Shown here: piece after piece, positions 19,595 through 27,275 of the stretch
How positions within the stretch are numbered: position 1 is the first letter of the stretch
How the letters are laid out: every line of letters begins with the position of its first letter
Program-made: the position numbers and the translations under genes
Assembly (NCBI GenBank): GCA_963814745.1
Contig: CAWFEA010000029.1
Coordinates: 124,001-188,000, forward strand
Direction of reading: 5' to 3'
Origin: CAWBRT01 sp963814745
GTDB taxonomy: Bacteria > Acidobacteriota > Terriglobia > Terriglobales > Acidobacteriaceae
DNA: 64,000 nt
Notes under the pieces: model-generated
Told to the model about the DNA's origin: nothing
The model's database searches: none
The model's input: the letters and a program-made list of their open reading frames with translations, nothing else

Positions 19595-20671
19595 CTAGTG
19601 GGCTGTCCCGGTGATTACGTTAGCTTTGATTCGACGTTGAGGATCGGTGTAGGTCCAGCGGAAAGGGCGGGCTGATTTCTGGTAAGCGCGGATGTAGCGG
19701 CGCAGTTTGCGAGCCAGATCGTTGACGGAAGTGAAGACACCGCGATCGATGACGTCGCGCTGAATCTTGGCAAACCAAAGTTCGATTTGGTTGAGCCAGG
19801 AGGAGTAGGTCGGGGTGAAATGAAACCGGACTCTCGGGTTTTTCTGGAGGAACTCCTCTACTGCTTTGGTCTTGTGAGCCGAGAGGTTATCGAGCACGAT
19901 GTGGATCTCCTTGGCCCGCCTGGTTGGCTGCACCACACCCGTGAGAAAGGCGATAAAGTCGGCGCTGGTATGCCGCCGGGCCGTTTGGCCGGTCCCCTGG
20001 CCGGTCTTCACATTGAGGGCGGCGTACAGCGAGAGTGTGCCATGACGGAAATACTCAAACCCGTGACGCTCGGCGCGTCCCGGCGAAAGCGGCAACCCCG
20101 GGTCCAATCGCTCCAGGGCCTGAATGGCCGTCTTCTCGTCCACGCAAAACACAGCCGCGTGCGGCGGCGGATTCAAGTACAGGCCGATGACGTCGGCCGC
20201 CTTGCTCTCGAACTCCGGATCGTCGCTGGCCATGTAACGATCCAAGCGATGCGGCTTCAACTGCGCCTGTGCCCACACGCGCTGCACCGTCGATTTGCTG
20301 ACGTGCTCCAGCTTGGCGAGCTTGCGGCAACTCCAGTGGGTGCTGCCATCCGGCGGCGCCTGCTGTGTGCGGCGCACGATGCGAGCTTGAACCGCCGGGG
20401 TCACGGTGCGCGGGCGGCTGCCCTTATGCCGCGGATTGAGACCCTCGATGCGATCCTGCGCGAAACGTTTGCGCCAGCGGGCAATGGTGGGAGCGCTGGT
20501 ATCGAGCTTCTTCTCAATCTCGTGATCGCTGAGACCGTCGGCCAGCGCGAGGATCAGCCGGGCACGAAACACGTCTCCGGCTGGCAAGCTTCGCGACTGC
20601 GCCCAGCGCGCCAGTTCTTCGCGTTCATCGTTGGAGAGAATGAGCAAGCTGCCATACTGTGCCATGCTCAT
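19595..20671 (-). CDS. IS630-family transposase
   Basis: This protein of about 358 residues has an N-terminal helix-turn-helix region (ARLILALADGLSDHEIEKKL, TIARWRKRFAQDRIEGL) and a DDE core: Asp in AVFCVDEKTAIQAL, Asp in IHIVLDNLSAHKTKAVEEF, and Glu in YSSWLNQIELWFAKIQRDV. Start ATG 20671 or 20665 is preferred over the upstream GTG. Its stop codon TAG uses the flanking TA at the element edge, so the reading frame reaches the very end of the element. The frame is intact. Confidence 0.85.
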   Translation of the reverse strand: MSMAQYGSLLILSNDEREELARWAQSRSLPAGDVFRARLILALADGLSDHEIEKKLDTSAPTIARWRKRFAQDRIEGLNPRHKGSRPRTVTPAVQARIVRRTQQAPPDGSTHWSCRKLAKLEHVSKSTVQRVWAQAQLKPHRLDRYMASDDPEFESKAADVIGLYLNPPPHAAVFCVDEKTAIQALERLDPGLPLSPGRAERHGFEYFRHGTLSLYAALNVKTGQGTGQTARRHTSADFIAFLTGVVQPTRRAKEIHIVLDNLSAHKTKAVEEFLQKNPRVRFHFTPTYSSWLNQIELWFAKIQRDVIDRGVFTSVNDLARKLRRYIRAYQKSARPFRWTYTDPQRRIKANVITGTAH

Positions 20672-20714
20672 TAGACGGAGCACAACTACTTATGTTATCA
20701 CCGGGACAGTCAAC
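19598..20714 (-). mobile_element. IS630-family element
   Basis: Terminal inverted repeats CTGTCCCGGTGAT(T/A)AC(G/A)T(T/A)AG are seen at both ends, each preceded by five or so less conserved bases and then TA (19596-19597 and 20715-20716), the expected target of this family. The left TA is also the outer TA of the IS1182-like element, so this element went into the junction between that IS and tamA. Confidence 0.8.
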
Positions 20715-20716
20715 TA

Positions 20717-21617
20717 GGCTCCGGATGGTAGTTTGCACTCACCAGTTTCACCTTCGCAATGAGATGACGATTCCCTGAGAGCTCCCGTTGCAGATAGCCG
20801 GTGGCCGTTTGCAGCTTCTTGTAGGTGTAGCCCGTGCCGCGCTTAAGATAGGCGCCCCGTAACCGCGCCATTGCCGTCTGCAAACTCTTCTTGAGCTTTG
20901 CCGTTTCCGCCGGCGAGACGCCTTCAATCATGATCTGGCCGATCTTCGCGCGCCTCTTCAAATCTGTCTGGAAATCCACGTTGACCAGGCCGCCGGCCGG
21001 GTCAGGCTGTGACTGCGCGTGAACCGTCACCTGGAAAAACCCGCGCGCCGGAAGAATGAGGTCAGGTTGGTTTCAGCCTGTTGCATGTCAGACGCCGAGT
21101 ACGGCTCCTGGCTCTGATAGTTCGCAATCTGGAGCAGGCGCGAATAAGAGAACGCGCGAATCGCTCCGGGAAATTCGTAAACTCCGAAATAGAGCGCCGG
21201 TTGCGGCACAAAACGCACGCGCACGCCGCTGGCCTCAGGCTGAACCTGGAGTTGCACGTCCTGAAATTTGCCCTCACTTTTCAGGGCGGCAATCCTGGTT
21301 TTGACCTGCTGTTCGGAAAACGGCTGCCCGGCCTTCTGCCGCACCAGCGGCTCGAGACGGGAAATCACGCTGTCCGGCTGACCTTCGTAGGAGCCGATGT
21401 TCTGGGTGGGCGAAAGTGGCGCCGTTGCTGTGGCCTGCCCGAGAGCCGGCTGCAACCCGCCCACGACCGTCAAACTCGCAAGAAAAATCCAGCAGAACAG
21501 TAGATGGCGGAAGGAGTGCTGATTCGCGAGCTGCCGGCTGGCAGCGTTCAGGTTCGCGTAGTGTCCAAGCTTTACGTTCGCGCAGAGTCCAAGATTGCAG
21601 CTATCGTGCTGGGACAC
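20717..21617 (-). pseudogene. tamA: tamA/BamA-like POTRA protein, N-terminal part, frameshifted and cut by IS elements
   Basis: The N-terminal frame (21617 downwards) has a membrane signal (LFCWIFLASLTVVGGLQPALGQ) and POTRA repeats (VISRLEPLVRQKAGQPFSEQQV, shown in part; GKFQDVQLQVQ; VYEFPGAIRAFSYSRL). It ends early at AGFSR. The continuation lies in the neighbouring frame from about 21035 (VTVHAQSQPDPAGGLVNVDF, KIGQIMIEGVSP, LISA-type repeat VKLVSANYHPE) until the IS630 edge at 20717. The switch falls in the run AAAAA 21035-21039 (five Ts on the coding strand; six would restore GGT TTT TTC CAG). The outer-membrane barrel is not present anywhere in the window. Confidence 0.8.
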
Positions 21618-21870
21618 GCCGTCTTAGATCTCTAGGATGCTGGCTCAGCGGCAAAACGCCCGCCAGAAGAACCCGATTTAGCCGGAATCTCCCTTTTGCC
21701 TTCAAAAACAAAAGGTTACTCCCCTTTTTCCATGCTCGCACAGGGTGAGAAGATTTTCATCCGGAGCGCCTCCCAGTCGATCCGGAAGCTGCCCTGAAAA
21801 CTTGACGCGCGTCCGACAGCAGCCATGTCTCTGACGGCGGTTCTAGCCGCACGACTGTTCGTGGCACGGC

Positions 21871-21899
21871 TTGGCGGTGAAGTGCAGTTTTGCTACTAT
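21871..21899 (+). promoter_or_regulatory. sigma-70 type promoter of tRNA-Glu
   Basis: TTGGCG at 21871-21876 and TACTAT at 21894-21899 are separated by 17 bases and end 18 bases before the tRNA. Both boxes differ from consensus by two bases. The rest of the gap 21618-21870 holds nothing I recognise. Confidence 0.55.
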
Positions 21900-21917
21900 G
21901 ATTCAAGCGTGGTGGAC

Positions 21918-21992
21918 GGCGCTATCGTCTAGGGGTTAGGACGGAAGATTCTCAATCTTCAAACCCGGGTTCGATTCCCGGTAGCGCTACCA
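21918..21992 (+). tRNA. tRNA-Glu (anticodon CTC)
   Basis: The 75-base gene folds as a full cloverleaf: acceptor GGCGCTA with TAGCGCT, anticodon stem GAAGA with TCTTC around loop TTCTCAA (anticodon CTC, reading GAG), and T-arm CCCGGGTTCGATTCCCGG. CCA is encoded (21990-21992). It reads into the accessory region at 22 kb, and tRNA 3' ends are common integration sites; I found no second copy of its 3' end in the window. Confidence 0.95.
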
Positions 21993-22259
21993 GCAAAATA
22001 CCCAATAAAATCGCTGGTTTCCTGCAATATTCCCTAAAGACAAATCAAGACGCAGTCCTCCGTGTCCGTGCTGTGTCCGTTTCGGGTTGATGTCCGGATC
22101 TGTGTCTGTATCCTGCACAATAGTTCTTGACAAAAGCCACAACTGGCTTTCATTCTGGTCTTGTAATAAAGGCAGTAGTGGCTAGATAAGAGGCCAGCGT
22201 CAACCCTAACTTCAATCACAGCCTGCGGAACCAGCTGACGCTGAGAAAGAGAGCAACGA

Positions 22260-24170
22260 ATGAATCATATCGGTACAGCCATGTACTCACCGGAGGACAA
22301 CAAACTCCGGCTGTACCCGTTCCACCGCCTTGAGCCCGAGGTCTACGCCCGGGTCAAGGCGGCAGGATTCATCTGGGCACCCAAGCAGGAGCTGTTCGTA
22401 GCTCCGATGTGGACCCCGTATCGTGAAGACCTCCTGCTCGAGCTCGCCGGCGAAATTGATGACGAGGATAAAAGTCTCGTAGATCGGGCCGAACAGCGGG
22501 CGGAGCGCTTCGAAGATTACGGGGACAACCGCAAGCGTCATGCGGAGGCTGCCCACAAGGCCGTGCACGCCATCGCGGATAACATTCCGCTGGGTCAGCC
22601 CATCCCAGTTGGCCACCACAGCGAACGTCACGCGCGGAAGGATGCCGAAAAGATTGAAAACGGCATGCGCCGCGCCATCATGATGTGGGACCAGGCCCAA
22701 TACTGGAAGTCCCGCGCGGCCGGCGCCATTCGCAACGCCAAGTACAAAGAGCGGCCTGACGTCTGGGCCCGGCGGATCAAAGGCCTGGAAGCGGAGCGCC
22801 GCAAGGTGGAGCGTAACCTGGCCGATGCTCAGATGTGCATCGATTTCTGGAGCCAACCGGAGATCACGCGCGAGGCCGCAATCCTGTTTTGCAACCTGCA
22901 CGATCACACCTACAAGTCCTATCCGCTTTCCGAATACCCGCGGCAGGCGCCGGCCAGTCAGTACGAAGGCGACATCGGCCTCTGGTCAGCGCTGGGCGGC
23001 AGTGACGGTCCAGACCACGCCATCATTACCGTGCAACAGGCCGCGGAGATCTCGCTCCGGGTGCACAACCGCTCTAAGGTCAGCGTAGAGCGCTGGATCG
23101 CCCACTACAATAACCGCCTCGAATACGAGCGCGCCATGCTGGCAGAAGATGGCGGCCTGCCGGCGGAGAAGTTCGACATCCAGCCCGGCGGACAAGTCTC
23201 AACCGGACGGGAGTGGGTCACGGTCCTCCGAGTGAATCGCAAGGACGGCGCAATCTGCTCCGTCAGTACCACTCGCCGGTACGTCCCGGTAATCGGCATC
23301 GAGGAGGTCCGGGATTACCGGGCGCCCACCGCGGAAGATGTTGCCAAAGTCGAAGCCGTCAAAAAGCTGGCACCGCTCACTAATTATCCGTCCGAGGGCG
23401 GTGTCGAGATGACCAAGGCCGAATGGGATAAGAAATGGCGCGACTATAAAGGCACCCGCACCGCACCAGCCTCAGAAAAGTTTGCCGTGCACCGCTACCG
23501 GGTTGCCGTTCATCACGGCAGCCTCAAACCGGTATTCATCACCAATGCCAAGCGGGTGGACCCTCCGGCTGCGGAATTGATCACCGCGGCGCCAGAACCG
23601 CCCACATTCGTCAATCAACCGGCGACCGATCCCCAGGCGGAGGCGGAGCGCCCGGACCGCGAAGCCGAAGCGGCGCCGTTCGACGCCCTCCGGGAAACCA
23701 TTAAGACCGGCGTCAAGGTGGTAACCGCTCCGCAGCTGTTCCCCACACCGCCGGCGCTGGCCGCGCGCATGGTGGAGCTGGCCGAAATCCCAACCGCTGA
23801 CCCTGATTTCAGGTTACTCGAGCCCTCCGCCGGTACCTTGAGCGCATCTGGAAGGCGGAAGGCCGGGCCGGCGGTCCCGGTGGTGGAGGCGCCGCGGGTG
23901 GTCCTCGAAGGTGTTCAGCCCGCCTCCTCCTGCCGCCAGGTCCAGGCCGCCGTTATCCAGTCCGCCGCAGTCCTTCAGATGCTGGCCCAGGTGGTAGCCC
24001 GTCATGGAGAATTCCGGGCGGTCCAGATGCTTCAGCACTCTATCCGCGATTGCGGCCAGCGCCTGTATGTCAACGGTGAGCTGGGCCCGTACACCGCTAA
24101 AACCGCAAACCGTATCCCAGAGCGTAACCTGCTCAGCGCCTTCCAGCGCCGGGCGGCCTCCGGAGCCTAA
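22260..24170 (+). CDS. DUF3560 protein with truncated methyltransferase part
   Basis: This 636-residue protein opens with MYSPEDNKLRLYPFHRLEPE and AGFIWAPKQELFVAPMWTP, the hallmark of DUF3560 proteins carried by plasmids and integrated elements, followed by long charged helices (AEQRAERFEDYGDNRKRH, GHHSERHARKDAEKIENGM). Near residues 490-520 an N6-methyltransferase begins (LFPTPPALAARMVELAEI, then RLLEPSAGT), but after motif I the sequence turns into unrelated Ala/Val-rich residues with no NPPF or DPPY motif. In another frame LERIWKAEGRA follows directly, so a frameshift or deletion removed the catalytic part. Its function is unknown; related proteins are thought to sit with mobile DNA. ATG 22260 is preceded by GAGAAAGAGAGC. 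Confidence 0.75.
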   Translation: MNHIGTAMYSPEDNKLRLYPFHRLEPEVYARVKAAGFIWAPKQELFVAPMWTPYREDLLLELAGEIDDEDKSLVDRAEQRAERFEDYGDNRKRHAEAAHKAVHAIADNIPLGQPIPVGHHSERHARKDAEKIENGMRRAIMMWDQAQYWKSRAAGAIRNAKYKERPDVWARRIKGLEAERRKVERNLADAQMCIDFWSQPEITREAAILFCNLHDHTYKSYPLSEYPRQAPASQYEGDIGLWSALGGSDGPDHAIITVQQAAEISLRVHNRSKVSVERWIAHYNNRLEYERAMLAEDGGLPAEKFDIQPGGQVSTGREWVTVLRVNRKDGAICSVSTTRRYVPVIGIEEVRDYRAPTAEDVAKVEAVKKLAPLTNYPSEGGVEMTKAEWDKKWRDYKGTRTAPASEKFAVHRYRVAVHHGSLKPVFITNAKRVDPPAAELITAAPEPPTFVNQPATDPQAEAERPDREAEAAPFDALRETIKTGVKVVTAPQLFPTPPALAARMVELAEIPTADPDFRLLEPSAGTLSASGRRKAGPAVPVVEAPRVVLEGVQPASSCRQVQAAVIQSAAVLQMLAQVVARHGEFRAVQMLQHSIRDCGQRLYVNGELGPYTAKTANRIPERNLLSAFQRRAASGA

Positions 24171-24174
24171 GCCC

Positions 24175-24669
24175 ATGAAAAAGCCACGCTGCTCTAAACA
24201 CCCGGACCAGATTCTAATCTGCCCGAAGTGCCGCGCCAGTAAGGGTGGCAAAACCACAGCCATCAAACACGCCAGTCAGCTCAGCGAGTGGGGAAAACTG
24301 GGCGGCCGGCCGCGCAAACAACCGGCGGAGGTTGCCGCACTAACCATGGACGAGATCCGGGACTTCATCGCGCGGTCCCCGTGGAAGTTCGCCAAATCCA
24401 TGCCGCAAACGCCCCACTATTACACGCTCCGGAAGCATTCGCCGGATGAGGAGATGTTTGTCCGCTTCGTTCTCCACATCCGGAAGCACGGCTACAAGCG
24501 TAAGTTTGGTAAAACCACCTACATCTACTTCGACGTCAACGGCTGGCAGTATTGGACCATGGGTGCGCCGGTCGGAGAGGTCGGTCACTACAATCCGCAA
24601 ACCGATACCATCCTCATCAACCGGGCGGAACTCAATCCGGCCCCTAACCCGCAACAGCGTCTGTACTGA
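24175..24669 (+). CDS. unknown protein of mobile-element type
   Basis: The 164-residue product starts at ATG 24175, four bases after the stop of the DUF3560 gene, which suggests translational coupling. It begins with a possible zinc-binding stretch CSKHPDQILICPKCRASKGG, then a basic segment GKLGGRPRKQPAEV, then a conserved-looking domain HYYTLRKHSPDEEMFVRFV, YIYFDVNGWQYWTMGAPVGE and TILINRAEL. I have seen similar YWTMGAP and INRA wording in uncharacterised phage and plasmid proteins but know no function. The IS1380 copy B begins 25 bp after its stop. Confidence 0.65.
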   Translation: MKKPRCSKHPDQILICPKCRASKGGKTTAIKHASQLSEWGKLGGRPRKQPAEVAALTMDEIRDFIARSPWKFAKSMPQTPHYYTLRKHSPDEEMFVRFVLHIRKHGYKRKFGKTTYIYFDVNGWQYWTMGAPVGEVGHYNPQTDTILINRAELNPAPNPQQRLY

Positions 24670-24693
24670 TGTTCCCCTGGCGCCAGCCACTAG

Positions 24694-26377
24694 TCCTGAT
24701 AATTCTTAAAGTTTGGAGGCGCGAGAAGCCTGTTGTGCTACAAACGTGTTATCTCGACAGTGTTTGAAGCAACCAACGAGGCTTCCGCGTGATTGACGAT
24801 AGCACAACACCGTGTTTGTTGTTCCCCGAGATTTTTGCCAAGCCCGCCGTAATCCAATTCGATCAGCGACTGGGCAGTTCCGATGGCGGAGCCATGCTGC
24901 TGAAGGCGGCCGATCGCCGCTACCGATTGATCGACGGTCTGGCTGGATGTCTGCGCGACGCACGGCAAGCGGGCAAGGTCGATCATAGCGTGCGCGAGTT
25001 GCTGGCGCAGCGCGTGTTCTCGATTGCCTGCGGTTATCCGGACGCCAACGACTCGGCCCGTCTGGCCGCCGATCCCATTCACAAGATGTTGCTCGACCGC
25101 GACCCGGTCACGGGCCGCGATCTGGCTTCGCAGGCCACGTTGTCGCGCTTTGAGAACGCCGTCGGCCCGAAGGAGCTCTATGGCATAAGTGAGGCGCTGG
25201 CCGCCAGCGTGATCCAGCGCCATGCCCAGCGGTTGCGGGGTCGTGCTCATCGCGTCACCATCGATCTCGACCCGACCGATGATCCGACGCACGGCGCGCA
25301 GCAGTTAACGTTCTTCAATGGCCACTACGATTGTTGGTGCTACCTGCCGGTGATGGGCTTGGTCAGCTTCAATGAGGAAGCCGAGCAGTATCTGTGCGCC
25401 GCCGTGCTGCGTCCCGGCAACGCGACGGCGGCGGTAGGAGCGGTGGGGATTCTGCGCCGACTGACGCAGTTGATTCGCTACTTCTTCCCCGGCGTACAGC
25501 TTCGGGTTCGCCTCGATGGTGGCTTTGCGCATCCCCAGTTGCTGGCGTTTCTGGATGCCGAGCCCAACCTTGAGTATGTCGTGGCGATGGCCAACAATGC
25601 GGTGTTGAAGCGTAAGGCTAAGCCAGCTATGCGCCAAGCCCGCAAGCTCTCCCGGCGCAGCGGAGAAACCGAGCACGTCTATGGAGAAGCTAACTACGCA
25701 GCCGGTACGTGGCCGCGGCAACGCCGCATGATCATCAAGGCCGAGGTGGTGCGGGCCGAGGGCAAAGAGCCAAAAGATAACCCGCGCTTCGTCATCACCA
25801 ACCTGAAACAGAGTCCGCAATTCCTTTACGAGAAGGTCTATTGCCAACGCGGCGAAATCGAGAATCGCATCAAGGAGCTGCACGACTTACAGATCGACCG
25901 CACCAGTTGCAGCGATTTCTGGGCCAACCAGTTCCGGGTGCTGCTGACCGCCGCCGCTTACGTGCTGCTGCAAGAGTTGCGGCTGCGGGCCACGGGTACC
26001 GCTTGCGCACGGGCTCAAGTCTGGATGCTCCGCGAGCGACTGCTGAAGCTGGGCGCCCGTGTGCTGGTCTCGGTGCGCCGCGTGTCGTGCACCTGCCTAC
26101 GTCTTTTCCGTTTCTACCTACCTTCCGGCGAGTGGCACTGGCGCTCGGCGCCTCGCCGGGATAGCCGGGCCGCTTTCTCCCTCCGAAACATCTTTTCCAT
26201 GTTACGCAAAAGGCAGGTAGGGAAACACTGTACCCGAAAAGCTCGCGGCTGCCCAGTTCAGACACACAAGTGATCCACACAGCCCGCCGCACTGGACGCT
26301 TCACGCTGCCATCCACGCCATCACCGCAACCTCGTCCCTCCGAAAACCACCTATGGAGCCTTCATGCATAAAGCGGG
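24694..26377 (+). mobile_element. IS1380-family element, copy B
   Basis: The left end (CCTGATAATTCTTAAAG) and right end (TTCATGCATAAAGCGGG) correspond to the ends of copy A, and the length is the same, 1684 bp. Flanking bases are CTAG on the left and CTAA on the right, so a target duplication is at best imperfect. It is in opposite orientation to copy A about 5 kb away. Confidence 0.75.
24789..26273 (+). CDS. IS1380-family transposase, C-terminus probably shifted
   Basis: The 494-residue protein starts with GTG at 24789 and carries the IS1380 transposase pattern (FDQRLGSSDGGAMLLKAADR, RVFSIACGYPDANDSARLAAD, then RVTIDLDPTDDPTHGAQQ, VRLDGGFAHPQLLAFLD and CQRGEIENRIKELHDL, the last containing the usual third catalytic Glu region). 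Up to about residue 430 it is intact. Relative to copy A one G seems missing near 26083-26085 (GTGTCGTG against GTGGTCGTG), so the last 60 or so residues are out of the family frame and the original tail (HLPTSFPFLPTF) is read in another frame. Activity is uncertain. Confidence 0.8.
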   Translation: MIDDSTTPCLLFPEIFAKPAVIQFDQRLGSSDGGAMLLKAADRRYRLIDGLAGCLRDARQAGKVDHSVRELLAQRVFSIACGYPDANDSARLAADPIHKMLLDRDPVTGRDLASQATLSRFENAVGPKELYGISEALAASVIQRHAQRLRGRAHRVTIDLDPTDDPTHGAQQLTFFNGHYDCWCYLPVMGLVSFNEEAEQYLCAAVLRPGNATAAVGAVGILRRLTQLIRYFFPGVQLRVRLDGGFAHPQLLAFLDAEPNLEYVVAMANNAVLKRKAKPAMRQARKLSRRSGETEHVYGEANYAAGTWPRQRRMIIKAEVVRAEGKEPKDNPRFVITNLKQSPQFLYEKVYCQRGEIENRIKELHDLQIDRTSCSDFWANQFRVLLTAAAYVLLQELRLRATGTACARAQVWMLRERLLKLGARVLVSVRRVSCTCLRLFRFYLPSGEWHWRSAPRRDSRAAFSLRNIFSMLRKRQVGKHCTRKARGCPVQTHK

Positions 26378-26746
26378 CTAAGGTGGTGCCCGGTTTCCTT
26401 TTCCAGAAACGTGATCGTTTTTACTCAGCCGCTTGAATTCGTTCCGGCGGAAGCGCATGCGATTCGCCACCGCCGCGCGCGCGCCGCTAAACGATTCGGG
26501 GCGGCCTGAGCGGCCGCCCGGAAGAGCTGGGCGGAGCGCCTGGAAGCGAGCGGCTACGACATTCCGGCGAACGAAATCGAAGCCGGAGCGGCACTCTATG
26601 AACTCATCACGCGCGTGGCGTAGCCGGGAGCAGCGGCTCCAAACCTCCATGTAGCCGGCTTGGCGTAGTAGTTGGCCCTGTAGGTATATACCTGCCGCAA
26701 ATGGCTGCCTCGACCGCGCCAGTCGGGGCGCTCATTTACAATGCCA
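26378..26746. other. gap with a short gene fragment
   Basis: No complete gene is seen. On the plus strand, 26518-26625 encodes a C-terminal-looking fragment (SWAERLEASGYDIPANEIEA and on to a stop) without an upstream frame, which suggests a gene end left by an insertion or deletion at the IS1380 edge. I cannot name its family. Confidence 0.4.
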
Positions 26747-27275
26747 TCATTCCCTTGGCTCTCCTTGACGAGCCGTAGTACTCTTGTGCGAATCACCCTG
26801 ATCGTTCGTTCGCGCAAGGAACAGGGCTTCTTCCGGATTGGGCGAGTCCGCTCGAAATGGCGCCGTATGGTGCAAGCCCTCGATGACCACCTTGCCTATT
26901 TCGCCTTGCGACCAGCGTTTGTGCGCGAGGGAAACGCTGACGGCGTCTCGGTGTGCAGCTACAAGCAGGAGTGGATAGGGGATAGCGCGATGAATTAGTT
27001 CGGTTAGGCGACTCGGTTTCGCGGCGGTACGGAGTGTGGCGGTGAGCACCGCGATTTCCAGATACTCCCGCTCTCCATCCCGGAAGATCGGCACGCCGAT
27101 ATTGGTTGGCTTAAGGGCGGCGACCCAGATCATTTCCTCAATACCGTCCTGAATCTGGCGCTTGTCGGCGGCGGTAGGCGCGCCCTGCTCCAGCAGAAGT
27201 TTCTTGGGTACGCGCTGATCCACTCTGGCGTCCTGGCGGAATAGCCAGTGCGCTGATCACCGGGGCGAAGTTCAT
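26747..27275 (-). pseudogene. DUF4391 protein, frameshift near the start
   Basis: The main frame contains VDQRVPKKLLLEQGAPTAAD, EEMIWVAALKPTNIGVP, a central EYLEIAVLTATL and IHRAIPYPLLLV, which match DUF4391, a domain known to me from operons with SNF2-like helicases and restriction-type enzymes. The likely start ATG 27275 (MNFAPVISALAIPP) lies one frame off; an extra base near 27231-27234 separates IPP from DARVDQRVPKK. The start overlaps the stop of the helicase gene by four bases (ATGA), so the two were one operon. Downstream genes expected in such operons are missing, replaced by the IS edge. Confidence 0.75.

Larger units (their letters stand above)
16348..19595 (-). mobile_element. IS1182-like element, itself interrupted by an IS1380 copy
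   Basis: The left end reads GAGCGTGTTTCAAAAATAG and the right end, on the complement, GAGCTTGTTTCATAAACC, so the first 12 bases match with one mismatch. TA lies directly outside both ends (16346-16347 and 19596-19597). The transposase at 16615-17742 lies inside. Removing the IS1380 copy at 17855-19538 leaves about 1.56 kb, a normal length for this family. The element splits the tamA POTRA region. Confidence 0.65.

Noticed and set aside
22034..22219. 61-codon minus-strand frame after tRNA-Glu as an integrase remnant
   Set aside because: No recombinase motif such as R..HxxR..Y is visible.
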